This document shows positions 1 through 8,047 of a stretch of DNA of 64,000 bases, piece after piece. Where the stretch lies: NCBI GenBank assembly GCA_035277525.1, contig DATEKH010000210.1, positions 1 through 64,000 on the forward strand. Direction: 5' to 3'. Origin of the DNA: CAIKMD01 sp035277525 (GTDB lineage Bacteria > Pseudomonadota > Alphaproteobacteria > ATCC43930 > CGMCC-115725). A program made the translations under genes and the position numbers. Each line of letters opens with the position of its first letter. Position 1 is the stretch's first letter. The notes under the pieces are model-generated. The model was not told the origin of the DNA. It searched no databases and saw only the letters and a list, made by a program, of their open reading frames with translations.

Positions 1-1
1 G

Positions 2-961
2 GGCGCGACGCCGCAACAGCTCGGCCAGGCGAGCTCGCTCGACGAGCTCTACGGCCATTTGGCGACGGTCGATTTGGCGCCGGGCTGGGCCAAGGTTACG
101 CCCTCGCTCTATCCCGCGCCGAAAAAGACCTATCCGCCGGCGGTCTGGCACTATATCCAGGCGAAGGCGGCGCTCGATGCAGCCGGCCGCCTCATCAACA
201 CCGAGCTCGCCGAGCGGCGCAATCTCATCCTCGTGAACACCGGCGGGGGCAGCAGCTACGGCACCTCGGCGACGCTGGTCTCGGCCTATCAGATGATCAT
301 GCCCGGCGAGCATGCGCGCTCGCACCGCCACTCGCCCAATGCGCTGCGGCTGGTGGTCGACGCCGAGCCCGGCACCTACACGGTGGTCGACGGCGTGCGC
401 CTCGAGATGATGCCGGGCGATGTGCTGCTGACGCCCAATTGGTGCTGGCACGGGCACGGCAATGACGGCAAGGCGAACGGCTATTGGATCGATTTCCTCG
501 ACGTGCCGCTCGTCCATCTGCTCGAGCCGATGTTCTTCGAGCCCTACCCTGACGAGTACGAGAAGGGCACGCGGCCGGCGACGCCGTCGCCGATGCATTT
601 CCCCTGGGCGGAGACGCAGGCACGGCTCGCCGCCGCAAGCCCCGATCCCGGCGGCCGCTTCGGCACGCAGATCGAGTTCGGCTCGCCCGCGCTCGCAACG
701 ACCGCGCTCTTCATGATGAAGCTTGAAGCCGGCAAGGAAACCGCGCAGTTCCGCACCACCGCCAATAACCTCTATTCGCCCGTCGAGGGCGAGGGCGAGA
801 CCCTCGTCGAGGGCAAGAGCTTTCCCTGGCGACGCGGCGACGTGCTCGTCGTTCCCTCCTGGCTCAAGCATTTCCACCGCGCCTCGAGCGACGCCGTGCT
901 CTTCCGCGTCACCGACGAGCCGACCCTGTCGAAGCTCGGCTTCCTGCGCGAAGAAACGTAA
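2..961 (+). CDS. Gentisate 1,2-dioxygenase-like double-cupin protein (5' end outside window)
   Basis: The reading frame is open to the first base, so the start lies upstream and the visible 319 residues are the C-terminal part of a protein likely to be 350-400 residues long. Two cupin domains are visible. The N-terminal one carries the metal-site pattern SHRHS and later WHGHG; the C-terminal one has the typical VEGEGETLVEG and RRGDVLVVPSW strands, but the usual HxH is not obvious there. This is the gentisate/1-hydroxy-2-naphthoate dioxygenase architecture, Fe(II) enzymes that cleave the ring of hydroxylated aromatic acids in the cytoplasm. It sits 15 bp before a Pht5-like decarboxylase gene and heads a catabolic operon. 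A second, longer relative lies at 45664-46878. The family is secure; the substrate is unknown. Confidence 0.8.
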   Translation, partial: GATPQQLGQASSLDELYGHLATVDLAPGWAKVTPSLYPAPKKTYPPAVWHYIQAKAALDAAGRLINTELAERRNLILVNTGGGSSYGTSATLVSAYQMIMPGEHARSHRHSPNALRLVVDAEPGTYTVVDGVRLEMMPGDVLLTPNWCWHGHGNDGKANGYWIDFLDVPLVHLLEPMFFEPYPDEYEKGTRPATPSPMHFPWAETQARLAAASPDPGGRFGTQIEFGSPALATTALFMMKLEAGKETAQFRTTANNLYSPVEGEGETLVEGKSFPWRRGDVLVVPSWLKHFHRASSDAVLFRVTDEPTLSKLGFLREET

Positions 962-976
962 ACGGGGACCCGACGC

Positions 977-1963
977 ATGGCCAATCTTCCGCTGACCTTT
1001 GCTTGCGGCCTCTATGATCGCGTCCTGCCGCTTTACACCGGCGAGGTGAAGCCGGTCGGGATCGATCTCAATTTTCTCGCGATCAACAGCCCGCGCGACA
1101 TTTTCGACCGCATGGGCGGCGGCCAGGAATTCGACGCGTCCGAATTCTCGAGCTCGGAATTCATTTCCGGCTTGAGCGCGGGCACCACGCCCTTCGTGGC
1201 GCTGCCTTTCTTTCCCTCGCGCGTCTTCCGCCACAGCATGATCACCCTCAACAAGCGTTCGGGCATCAAGAAGCCGAAGGACCTCGAGGGAAAGCGCGTC
1301 GGCGTGCCGCTCTATACCCAGACCGCTGCGATCTTCATCCGCGGTATGCTGCAGCATGACCACGATGTCGACATGTCGAAGATCCATTGGGTGCAAGGCG
1401 CGCTCAACCATGTCGGCACGCATGGCCATCCAAGCGCGCCGCCGATGCTGAAGCCCATCGATATCGAGCTGGCCGATCCGCGCAAATCCTTGAGCGATCT
1501 CATCGACAAGGGCGAGATCGACGCGATCATCGCGACCGGCCTGCCGGCGGCGATGAAGCGCAATCCGGATATCGTACGCCTCTTTCCCAACTATCGCGAG
1601 GCGGAGCGCGATTACTACAAGCGCACTGGAATCTTCCCCATCATGCATCTGGTCGCGATGAGGCGCGATGTGCATGAAAAGCATCCGTTCGTCGCAACGA
1701 GCCTCTACGAGGCGCTGATCAGGTCGCGCAAGATCGCGCTCGAGCGCATGACCGAGACCGGCGCCCTGCGCTACATGCTGCCGTGGATGACCGCCGAGAT
1801 CGACGAGATCAACGAGGTTTTCGGCGGCGACCCTTGGCCCGACGGCGTCGAGGCCAACCGCAAGACCCTCGAAGCGCTCGTGACCTATCTTCACGAGCAG
1901 CATCTGATCGCGAAGCCGATGCCGATCGAGGAGATCTTCGTCCGCACCTTCCATTCCCACTGA
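977..1963 (+). CDS. 4,5-dihydroxyphthalate decarboxylase-like (Pht5 family) protein
   Basis: This 328-residue protein has the periplasmic-binding-protein-like fold of the Pht5 family. Diagnostic stretches are an N-terminal ACGLYDR, PFFPSRVFRHS around residue 75, the SGIKKPKDLEGKRVGVP block and a RTGIFPIMHLVAMRRD block near residue 215. It has no signal peptide, so it should be cytoplasmic, unlike ordinary ABC binding proteins. Pht5 removes one carboxylate from 4,5-dihydroxyphthalate to give protocatechuate; many relatives have no tested activity. The ATG is 15 bp after the upstream cupin gene, and a class II aldolase gene follows after 22 bp, so the three are probably co-transcribed. A paralogue lies at 61573-62565. 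Whether it is an enzyme or a cytoplasmic binding protein cannot be decided from the sequence. Confidence 0.75.
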   Translation: MANLPLTFACGLYDRVLPLYTGEVKPVGIDLNFLAINSPRDIFDRMGGGQEFDASEFSSSEFISGLSAGTTPFVALPFFPSRVFRHSMITLNKRSGIKKPKDLEGKRVGVPLYTQTAAIFIRGMLQHDHDVDMSKIHWVQGALNHVGTHGHPSAPPMLKPIDIELADPRKSLSDLIDKGEIDAIIATGLPAAMKRNPDIVRLFPNYREAERDYYKRTGIFPIMHLVAMRRDVHEKHPFVATSLYEALIRSRKIALERMTETGALRYMLPWMTAEIDEINEVFGGDPWPDGVEANRKTLEALVTYLHEQHLIAKPMPIEEIFVRTFHSH

Positions 1964-1985
1964 GTGTCATTGCGAGGAAACGCCC

Positions 1986-2723
1986 ATGAGCGAGGTTGAG
2001 ACGGCATTCAAAGACCTGGTCATCGCCAACCGCATTCTCGCCCATCAGGGCGTGGTCGATGCCTATGGCCATGTCAGCATGCGCCATCCGACCAATCCCG
2101 AGCGCTTCATCTTGTCGCGCTCGCGCAGCCCCGAGCTCGTCGAAGAGCGCGACATCATGGAATTCACGCTCGACGGCAAGGTCGTCGGCGACGATCGCCG
2201 CCCGCCCTATCTCGAGCGCTTCATCCATGGCGGCATCTACGAGGCGCGTCCCGACGTGACTGCCGTGGTCCACAGCCATGCCGAGGAAACCCTTCCCTTC
2301 GGCATTGCCGGCGTGCCGCTGAAGCCCGTCATCCATGTTGCGAGCTCGATGGGGCCCTTGGTCCCGGTCTGGGACATCGCCGAGAAATTCGGCGACAACA
2401 CCAATCTTCTCGTCGTCAACCAGGAACAGGGCCGCGACCTCGCCAAGCGGCTTGGCCATGGCCGGGTCGCCCTGATGCGCGGCCACGGCTTTGTCGCGGG
2501 CGGCTTCACGATTCAGGACGTCGTTCGGATGGCAGTCTACTTGCCCGTCAACGCGCGCGTGATGACCGCGGCGATGCGCTTGAATCCCAACTACAAAGCG
2601 CTCGCACCGGGCGAAATCGAGGGGCGCGGCGCCTTCAACCCGAAGGCGCCCGAATCGTGGCGCGCCTGGGAATATTGGGCGCGCCGCGCCGGCGTCGCGC
2701 ATTTGCTCGGCGCAATGCCTTAA
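1986..2723 (+). CDS. Class II aldolase/adducin family protein
   Basis: This 245-residue protein belongs to the zinc-dependent class II aldolase family (fuculose-phosphate aldolase, RhaD and AraD relatives). The metal-binding VVHSHAEE motif lies near residue 93 and the C-terminal MRGHG motif near residue 164. The ATG is preceded by GAGGAAACGCCC, a well-placed ribosome-binding site. Members of this family include the 3,4-dihydroxyphthalate 2-decarboxylase (PhtC type) of actinobacteria and several hydroxy-acid aldolases. Next to a Pht5-like decarboxylase and a ring-cleavage cupin, a role as decarboxylase or as aldolase on a ring-fission product is more likely than sugar metabolism. That is inference from context. 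It closes the enzyme part of the operon; 126 bp separate it from the transporter genes. Confidence 0.8.
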   Translation: MSEVETAFKDLVIANRILAHQGVVDAYGHVSMRHPTNPERFILSRSRSPELVEERDIMEFTLDGKVVGDDRRPPYLERFIHGGIYEARPDVTAVVHSHAEETLPFGIAGVPLKPVIHVASSMGPLVPVWDIAEKFGDNTNLLVVNQEQGRDLAKRLGHGRVALMRGHGFVAGGFTIQDVVRMAVYLPVNARVMTAAMRLNPNYKALAPGEIEGRGAFNPKAPESWRAWEYWARRAGVAHLLGAMP

Positions 2724-2792
2724 GCTCCGGCTCCCGCCCGAGGCAACGCCCAGCGCTCGCGAGAGCGTGCATAGCGGCGGCCATCGGGGTGC

Positions 2793-2821
2793 TGGACATA
2801 TCGCCCTGGGCCAGACATAAA
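2793..2821 (+). promoter_or_regulatory. Candidate sigma70-type promoter for the ABC importer genes
   Basis: In the 126-bp gap between the aldolase gene and the first permease gene, TGGACA (2793-2798) and CATAAA (2816-2821) are separated by exactly 17 bases and lie about 30 bases before the permease ATG. This matches the -35/-10 pattern reasonably (5/6 and 4/6). An AGGGAG ribosome-binding site follows at about 2842. It suggests the transporter can be transcribed separately from the upstream catabolic genes. By-eye call only. Confidence 0.35.
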
Positions 2822-2849
2822 TCTCCCACAACAAGAGGCGCAGGGAGCG

Positions 2850-3632
2850 ATGAAGCGTTACCGGCTCATAGCGGATCGAATCCTCGTCGGCGTGGCATTG
2901 TTGGCTCTGTGGCAGCTTGGGAGCTGGCTTCTCGGCACTTATTGGTTGAGCACGCCATGGCTGACGATCTCGCGCTTCTTTACCTCGATCTGGAGTGGCG
3001 AGATGATTCGCCACGCCGGCTACACGATCGAGGAAGCGGCGTTGGGCGGAGTCATCGGCGCGGTCCCGGCGATCATCCTGCCCTTTGCGCTGCGACGCAT
3101 GCCCGCCGTGGTCCAGGTGCTCGATCCTTTCATGATCGGCGGTTATGGCGCGCCCAAGCTCGCGCTCGCGCCGCTCTTCATCCTGTGGTTCGGCATCGGC
3201 GTCGAATCGAAGATCGCGGTCGTCGCCAGCATCGTCTTCTTCATCGAATATTTCAGCACGCTCTCGGGCGTGCGCCAGCTCGACGCCAAGCTGGTGCAGA
3301 TGGCGCAACTCGTCGGCGCGAATGAGCGTCAGGTCGCGCGCCATGTCGTCTTCCCGAGCGCGGTGCCCAATATCTTTGCCGGCCTGCGCATCTCGCTGCC
3401 GATCGGCATCGCCGTCGCGGTCGTGACCGAGTTGATCTCGTCCAATCGCGGGCTCGGCTATCTCGTTCAGATCGGCGCGATGAATTTCGACGTAACGCAG
3501 GTTTTCGCCGCGCTTCTGGGCGCGACGATCCTTGTGCTGGCGGTTGGCTACGCCGTTGACGGGACGGAGCGGGTACTGCTGCGTTGGCGGCCGCCGGCGG
3601 ATTCACAACAGCAACAACTCGGCACTGCGTGA
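2850..3632 (+). CDS. ABC transporter permease (SsuC/TauC family), first copy
   Basis: A 260-residue inner-membrane protein with about six hydrophobic segments and the BPD_transp_1 core. The cytoplasmic EAA loop that contacts the ATPase reads LVGANERQVARHVVFPSAVP around residues 155-175. The sequence motif PKLALAPLFILWFGIG is typical of permeases for sulfonates, nitrate, taurine and aromatic or pyrimidine compounds. The ATPase gene starts three bases after its stop and a second permease gene follows, so the importer has a heterodimeric membrane channel. Substrate is not readable from the sequence; the neighbouring aromatic-acid genes suggest an aromatic or dicarboxylic acid. Confidence 0.88.
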   Translation: MKRYRLIADRILVGVALLALWQLGSWLLGTYWLSTPWLTISRFFTSIWSGEMIRHAGYTIEEAALGGVIGAVPAIILPFALRRMPAVVQVLDPFMIGGYGAPKLALAPLFILWFGIGVESKIAVVASIVFFIEYFSTLSGVRQLDAKLVQMAQLVGANERQVARHVVFPSAVPNIFAGLRISLPIGIAVAVVTELISSNRGLGYLVQIGAMNFDVTQVFAALLGATILVLAVGYAVDGTERVLLRWRPPADSQQQQLGTA

Positions 3633-3635
3633 TTC

Positions 3636-4430
3636 ATGGCGCCTCCGTTTCTCGAAGTTCGCAACCTCGCCAAGCGCTTTCCGACGCGCCAGGGGCGCGA
3701 GCCGTCCCCCTGGGTGATCCGCGATCTGTCCTTCGCCGTGGGCGAGGGCGAGTTCGTCACGCTGATCGGGCCGTCGGGATCGGGCAAGACGACGCTCCTC
3801 AACATGATCGCGCAGATCGATGCGGCGAGCGATGGGCAGATCCTGTTCTCGGGTGATGCGATTGCGGCGAGCGATCCGAAATCGCTACGTCCAGGGCTTG
3901 ATCGCCGCGTCGGCTATGTCACACAGGACGACAATCTCCTGCCGTGGCGAACGACGATCGACAATGTGCTGTTTCCGCTCGAGGTCCAAGGCAGGCTCGA
4001 CGCCAAGACCCGCGCCCATGCCGAGACCCTGATCAAGGCCGTCGGGCTGTCGGGTTACGAGCGCTATTACCCGCACGAGCTCTCGGGCGGCATGCGCAAG
4101 CGCACATCGCTGATCCGCACCCTCGTCTACGATCCGCCTGTGATTCTCATGGACGAGCCCTTTGCCGCGGTCGACGCGCAGACGCGCACGCAATTGCAAG
4201 AGGATTTGCTGCGGCTGTGGGAGATGGGGCGCAAGACGATCATCTTCGTAACCCATGACATTGCCGAAGCGATCGCGCTTGGCGACCGCACGCTCGTCCT
4301 GACGAAACAGCCCACGCGTATCGCCGCGGAGCACAAAATTCCGTTTCGTCGTCCGCGCAACGTCAAGGACATATTCGCGCTCGAAGGCTTCGCTTCGGTC
4401 TACGAGATCATCAGGGCAGAGATCCAATGA
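3636..4430 (+). CDS. ABC transporter ATP-binding protein (SsuB/TauB family)
   Basis: A 264-residue ATPase subunit. Walker A is GPSGSGKTT at residues 45-53, the signature is LSGGMRKR, Walker B is VILMDEPFAAVD and the switch histidine lies in FVTHD. The signature has MRKR where nitrate/sulfonate-type ATPases usually have MRQR, which still fits the family. It powers the two permeases encoded on either side; the second permease gene begins inside its stop codon (ATGA overlap at 4427-4430), implying coupled translation. The ATPase acts on the cytoplasmic face of the inner membrane. Confidence 0.92.
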   Translation: MAPPFLEVRNLAKRFPTRQGREPSPWVIRDLSFAVGEGEFVTLIGPSGSGKTTLLNMIAQIDAASDGQILFSGDAIAASDPKSLRPGLDRRVGYVTQDDNLLPWRTTIDNVLFPLEVQGRLDAKTRAHAETLIKAVGLSGYERYYPHELSGGMRKRTSLIRTLVYDPPVILMDEPFAAVDAQTRTQLQEDLLRLWEMGRKTIIFVTHDIAEAIALGDRTLVLTKQPTRIAAEHKIPFRRPRNVKDIFALEGFASVYEIIRAEIQ

Positions 4431-5239
4431 CAACCATCGACCAGGTCATTTCGACTCCTGCCGAGCCCCTCATCTCGCGCAAGACGGGCGTGCTCCTCGG
4501 CCAGATCGGCTTTGCCGTTGCGCTGCTGGTCGCCTGGCAATGGGCGGCCGACGCGTTCGGCATGATCTTCTTCGCCCCACCCTTGGCGGTGCTCCAGCGT
4601 CTTTACGAGATGGTGGCAAGCGGCGAGATGTTCTGGGACATCTGGGCAACGCTCAAAGTCTCGGCGATCGGCTTCGTCATCGCCATGGTCGCCGGCGCGA
4701 TCCTGCCTTTCGGCCTGCGCCTTTCGCCGCGGGTGACCGAGGCGGTCGAGCCCTACATCTTCTGGTCGCAGGGAATTCCGAAATACGCGCTCGCGCCCTG
4801 GCTCATCCTGTGGTTCGGCATAGGCGAGATGCCCAAGATCATCATCGTCATCGCGATGTCGTTCTACGTCATCTTCTACAACACCATGGCCGGGGTGAAG
4901 GCGGTCGATTTCCGGTTCATCAACATGGCCCGCGTCATGGGCGCGAGCGAGAAGGTGATCGCGCGCGAGGTGATCTGGAAATCGCTGCAACCTTTCTTCT
5001 ACGCCGGCATGAAGATCGCGATGCCGCATGCGGTCGGCGCCACCATCGTCGGCGAATTCCTCGTCTCGACCGAGGGTGTCGGCTATTACATCGAGCATGC
5101 GCGCGAGCTGTCGGACACGGTGGGCGTATTCGCGGGCATCGTCGTCGCGACGGTGCTGGTGCTGGTCATCAACTCGCTGGTCAACTGGCTCGAGCGCCGC
5201 GCTTTGTCCTGGCGGCCGGTCGAGCGCGAGATGCGCTGA
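4427..5239 (+). CDS. ABC transporter permease (SsuC/TauC family), second copy
   Basis: A 270-residue inner-membrane permease related to the product of 2850-3632. It has the same PKYALAPWLILWFGIGEMPK region and an EAA loop RVMGASEKVIAREVIWKSL near residues 165-185, followed by MPHAVGATIVGEFL. Its ATG overlaps the ATPase stop by four bases. Two non-identical permeases flanking one ATPase indicate an importer with a heterodimeric membrane domain. The likely binding protein is encoded convergently at 5693-6706, after one small gene. Confidence 0.88.
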   Translation: MTTIDQVISTPAEPLISRKTGVLLGQIGFAVALLVAWQWAADAFGMIFFAPPLAVLQRLYEMVASGEMFWDIWATLKVSAIGFVIAMVAGAILPFGLRLSPRVTEAVEPYIFWSQGIPKYALAPWLILWFGIGEMPKIIIVIAMSFYVIFYNTMAGVKAVDFRFINMARVMGASEKVIAREVIWKSLQPFFYAGMKIAMPHAVGATIVGEFLVSTEGVGYYIEHARELSDTVGVFAGIVVATVLVLVINSLVNWLERRALSWRPVEREMR

Positions 5240-5268
5240 ACCTCGGTCTGCGCGTCCGCGGCGCCGCG

Positions 5269-5514
5269 TCAGAGCCGGCCGGTCAGCCTGGCGACGTGAA
5301 CGGCAATCCGCCGGATCAGCCGCAGCGCGCCCTGCGAGGTCGGCTGCAATTCGGGATAAAGAAAGAAGCTGATCGTGACGGCGCAGCCGAGAAGAATGAC
5401 GGCGTTGGCGGCTGCCCAGGGCGCATAGAAACTATACCAGATGTAGAAGATACCCGGTCCGCCAAGGATCGCCGATAGAGCTTGCGCGCCCACTCGCATG
5501 AAATGTCCGGACAT
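5269..5514 (-). CDS. Small hypothetical membrane protein
   Basis: An 81-residue frame on the minus strand, convergent with the permease gene. It has two hydrophobic stretches (around FYIWYSFYAPWAAANAVILLG and AVTISFFLYPEL) that could form two membrane helices, and a basic C-terminus (LRLIRRIAVHVARLTGRL). A GGAG lies a few bases before the chosen ATG; a TTG seven codons upstream is an alternative start. I do not recognise the family. The hydrophobic pattern and the AT-rich, promoter-like DNA upstream favour a real gene over a chance frame, but support is modest. Confidence 0.5.
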   Translation of the reverse strand: MSGHFMRVGAQALSAILGGPGIFYIWYSFYAPWAAANAVILLGCAVTISFFLYPELQPTSQGALRLIRRIAVHVARLTGRL

Positions 5515-5535
5515 CGCTCCGCGCGCTCCCGTCAA

Positions 5536-5692
5536 TCAACCCTAACGGAAGATTAATCGATAAAACCTGCGCGAAGTCCATGATTAAATTCAGTTTTCGT
5601 TAACCATAAACCGCGCCGCGGCGTGTCGCAGCGGGCGCGGCGCGACGCGCAACGAGCGGCCGCCGCGTCGCCGTTCGCGCTTTCCGGTTTCC
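5536..5692. other. AT-rich intergenic segment
   Basis: This gap between the small membrane protein gene and the end of the binding-protein gene is distinctly AT-rich for the window at 5545-5612. It holds several TTAA tetramers (5553-5556, 5584-5587, 5600-5603) before becoming GC-rich. It probably holds the promoter of the small minus-strand gene. I could not assign a convincing -35/-10 pair. Confidence 0.4.
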
Positions 5693-6706
5693 TCACTTGG
5701 CGAAACGGTCAGTGAAAAGTGTCGCGTAGGACTTCGATTTTTCCGAGGGATTCTCGAGGCCAGCGGCGATGTTGTAGTTCTCGGTGTTCTCGATGCCCTT
5801 TTCCGTCGGAACCGGCGGGTTCGGCGTCATCTTCAGCTCCGTCATGAAGGAGGCGTGGAAGACCTTCGGATCGAGCTTCGAGAAGCGCTTGTAGAGAAGC
5901 GCCTCGGCTTCGGCGGGATGGGCGTGCATCCAGGCCGCGGTTTCGACGAAAGTCTGGGCGACGGCCTCGCACAGCTTGGGATTTTTCTCGCAAGTCGCCG
6001 GCTTTGCCGCGACCACGGTGTTGGTGAAGGGATCGAGCCCGATCGTGTCGCCGTCGGGCCCGCTTGCCACCATCACGGCGCTGCCGCCGATCACGGGGAT
6101 TTGCGTCCAGGGCAAAGACATGGCGAAGCCGTCGATGCGCTTGGCGTTGAAGGCCTGGATCATCGCCGGCGGCTCCATCGGCGCGATGTGGATGTCGTCA
6201 TGCGTGAAGCCGGCTTGCTTGGCGAGGAGGCCGAGATAGGCGTCGATTATCGAGTTGACGGATTCGACGGCGATGGTGCGCCCCTTGAGGGCGAGCGCGC
6301 GCTTGGCCAAGGCCGCTTTCGGATCGAAGCCCGCGGCCTCGGCCAGATCCTTGCGCAGCACCACCTGCACGACGATGCGATCGGTGAGTTCGATGATCGC
6401 GAGGAGCGGCTGGCCGCGTGCCGCGGCTCGGGTCAGCGACACGCCCGAGGGTTGGGCGAAATCGACGCTGCCCGCGATCAGCGCATTGATCGATCCAAGC
6501 CCGTTGATCTGCGTCGTCGTCATGTCGACGCCGTGCTTTTGATAGAACTTCATGTCCTGCGCGACGAATTCCATCATGAAGCCCAGGCTGGTCACCGGGA
6601 TCGCCATCGTCGAGTGCATGAGCTCGGCCTTGGCTGGCGGCGCGGCGAGGCAGAGGGCTGCGGCGACGGCGGCGGCAGCAGCGGTCCAATATCGATACGG
6701 CGTCAT
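5693..6706 (-). CDS. ABC transporter substrate-binding protein (NMT1/THI5/SsuA-like), secreted
   Basis: A 337-residue protein starting with a clear Sec signal peptide (YRYWTAAAAAVAAALCLAA, likely cut after PPAKA) and continuing as a type II periplasmic binding protein: NALIAGSVDFAQPSGVSL near residue 80, ALKGRTIAVESVNSIIDAYLG in the middle and FVETAAWMHAHPAEAEALL in the C-terminal lobe. The start was chosen at 6706 because AAGGA lies 7-11 bases upstream and the signal peptide begins there; the same frame stays open for more than 1 kb upstream, antisense to an MFS gene. It lies downstream of, and convergent to, the ABC importer genes and divergent from the MFS operon. It is the natural candidate to feed that importer, but this pairing is inferred. 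Confidence 0.85.
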   Translation of the reverse strand: MTPYRYWTAAAAAVAAALCLAAPPAKAELMHSTMAIPVTSLGFMMEFVAQDMKFYQKHGVDMTTTQINGLGSINALIAGSVDFAQPSGVSLTRAAARGQPLLAIIELTDRIVVQVVLRKDLAEAAGFDPKAALAKRALALKGRTIAVESVNSIIDAYLGLLAKQAGFTHDDIHIAPMEPPAMIQAFNAKRIDGFAMSLPWTQIPVIGGSAVMVASGPDGDTIGLDPFTNTVVAAKPATCEKNPKLCEAVAQTFVETAAWMHAHPAEAEALLYKRFSKLDPKVFHASFMTELKMTPNPPVPTEKGIENTENYNIAAGLENPSEKSKSYATLFTDRFAK

Positions 6707-6874
6707 GACGTTTCCTTCAGGCTCGTGATTTCTCTTGACCAATGGCTCGAACGGGGTGGGCATCATATGGGCAGCCTCCGCTCGGGCCAAGCCGAAAGCG
6801 GCCGGTGCGACGATACATCTTGACCCGACGCGCGAATCCTTCGAAGAGGGGCGGGCGCGTGAAAGGTCGGGCCG

Positions 6875-8023
6875 GTGGGATTGATCCTCGTTCTCTGCTT
6901 TGCGGCTTTCGCCGGCTCGATTTCCTATCGCTCGCTCGATCCGATGCTGACCATGGTCGCCGGCGATTTCGGCATTTCGATGCGCGAAGCCGCGCTCTTG
7001 GTCTCGGCCTATGGCTTGCCCTACGCGCTGATGCAGCCCGTGCTCGGCCCGATCGGCGATGCCTACAGCAAGGCACGGCTCATCAAGATCTGCCTGGGTG
7101 TGTTGACGGCCTCGGTGGCGCTCGCGGCGGTGGCGCCGGGCTTCGCGACCTTGATGGGCTCGCGCGTCATCGCCGGAATCGTCTCGGGCGGGATTTTTCC
7201 GGTCGGCCTCGCGCTCATCGGCGACCGCACCACCATCGAAGACCGCCAAATCGCGGCGAGCCGTTTTCTCGTCGCGTCGATTTTCGGTCAGATGTTCGGC
7301 GCCACGGTCTCTGGCATCATCGCCTCCTATTTCGGATGGCGTGCCGTCTTCGACGTCGTGACCGTGCTCAGCGTGGCGTCCTGGGTGATTGTCTTTCGCT
7401 TTCTCGACAGCAAGAGCGACAAGGCCCACGGCCTGACGCTGCGCGGCGCGGTGGCCGGCTATCGCACCGTGCTCGCCAATCCAAGCTCGCTCGTCATGTT
7501 CGCGGTCGTGATGAGCGAGGGCATGCTCTATTTCTGCGTCTTCCCCTTCGTCGGCGCCATGCTCATCGCGCACGGCGAGGGCGGTCCGGTGGCGGCAGGC
7601 GTCGCGCTCGCGGGTTTCGCGGTCGGCGGCATCCTCTACGGCGCTGCGGTCCGCCGCATGATTGCCGCGCTCGGCCAATGGAACATGCTGCGCGTCGGCG
7701 CAGGCATGGCCGGGATTGCCTATCTCGCCGTCGCCGCCCCGGTGGGGCGGGTGGGCATCGCGCTTCTCTTCGTCGTCGCCGGCTTCGGCTTTTACATGAT
7801 GCACAACACGCTGCAGACCCGCGCGACCGAGCTGGCGCCGAGCGCGCGCGGCTCGACCTTCGCGCTGTTTTCGGCGGCGTTGTTCATTGGCCAGGGGGTG
7901 GGCCCCATTTTTGCCGGCTGGGTGGTGAGCGTCGCCGGCTTCGGCGCGCTGTTCCTCGCGACCGGCATCCTCATTGCGACGCTGGGCGTGCTCGCAGCGT
8001 TCTTTCTGCAGCGTCGGGTGTGA
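6875..8023 (+). CDS. MFS transporter (arabinose-efflux/DHA1-like)
   Basis: A 382-residue integral membrane protein with about twelve hydrophobic helices and no long soluble domain. The loop 2-3 motif appears as GPIGDAYSKARLI, and GSRVIAGIVSGGIFPVGLALIGD follows in helices 4-5. The GTG start at 6875 is the best available in this frame; no strong ribosome-binding site is visible, so the start is uncertain. The stop is 24 bases before the ATG of a PLP enzyme gene, and the next genes overlap one another, so it is probably the first gene of a four-gene operon and may export the operon's product or import its substrate. It diverges from the binding-protein gene at 5693-6706. Confidence 0.85.
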   Translation: MGLILVLCFAAFAGSISYRSLDPMLTMVAGDFGISMREAALLVSAYGLPYALMQPVLGPIGDAYSKARLIKICLGVLTASVALAAVAPGFATLMGSRVIAGIVSGGIFPVGLALIGDRTTIEDRQIAASRFLVASIFGQMFGATVSGIIASYFGWRAVFDVVTVLSVASWVIVFRFLDSKSDKAHGLTLRGAVAGYRTVLANPSSLVMFAVVMSEGMLYFCVFPFVGAMLIAHGEGGPVAAGVALAGFAVGGILYGAAVRRMIAALGQWNMLRVGAGMAGIAYLAVAAPVGRVGIALLFVVAGFGFYMMHNTLQTRATELAPSARGSTFALFSAALFIGQGVGPIFAGWVVSVAGFGALFLATGILIATLGVLAAFFLQRRV

Positions 8024-8047
8024 GCGCCGCTTCAAGGATTGTTAACC

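Noticed and set aside
5584..5603. A CtrA-type TTAA-N7-TTAA site in the AT-rich gap
   Set aside because: The two TTAA tetramers are 12 bases apart instead of 7, so they do not fit the CtrA box.
6707..8035. Upstream extension of the minus-strand binding-protein frame to 780 codons
   Set aside because: The extension is antisense to the MFS gene and low in hydrophobic structure, whereas a signal peptide and ribosome-binding site place the true start at 6706.
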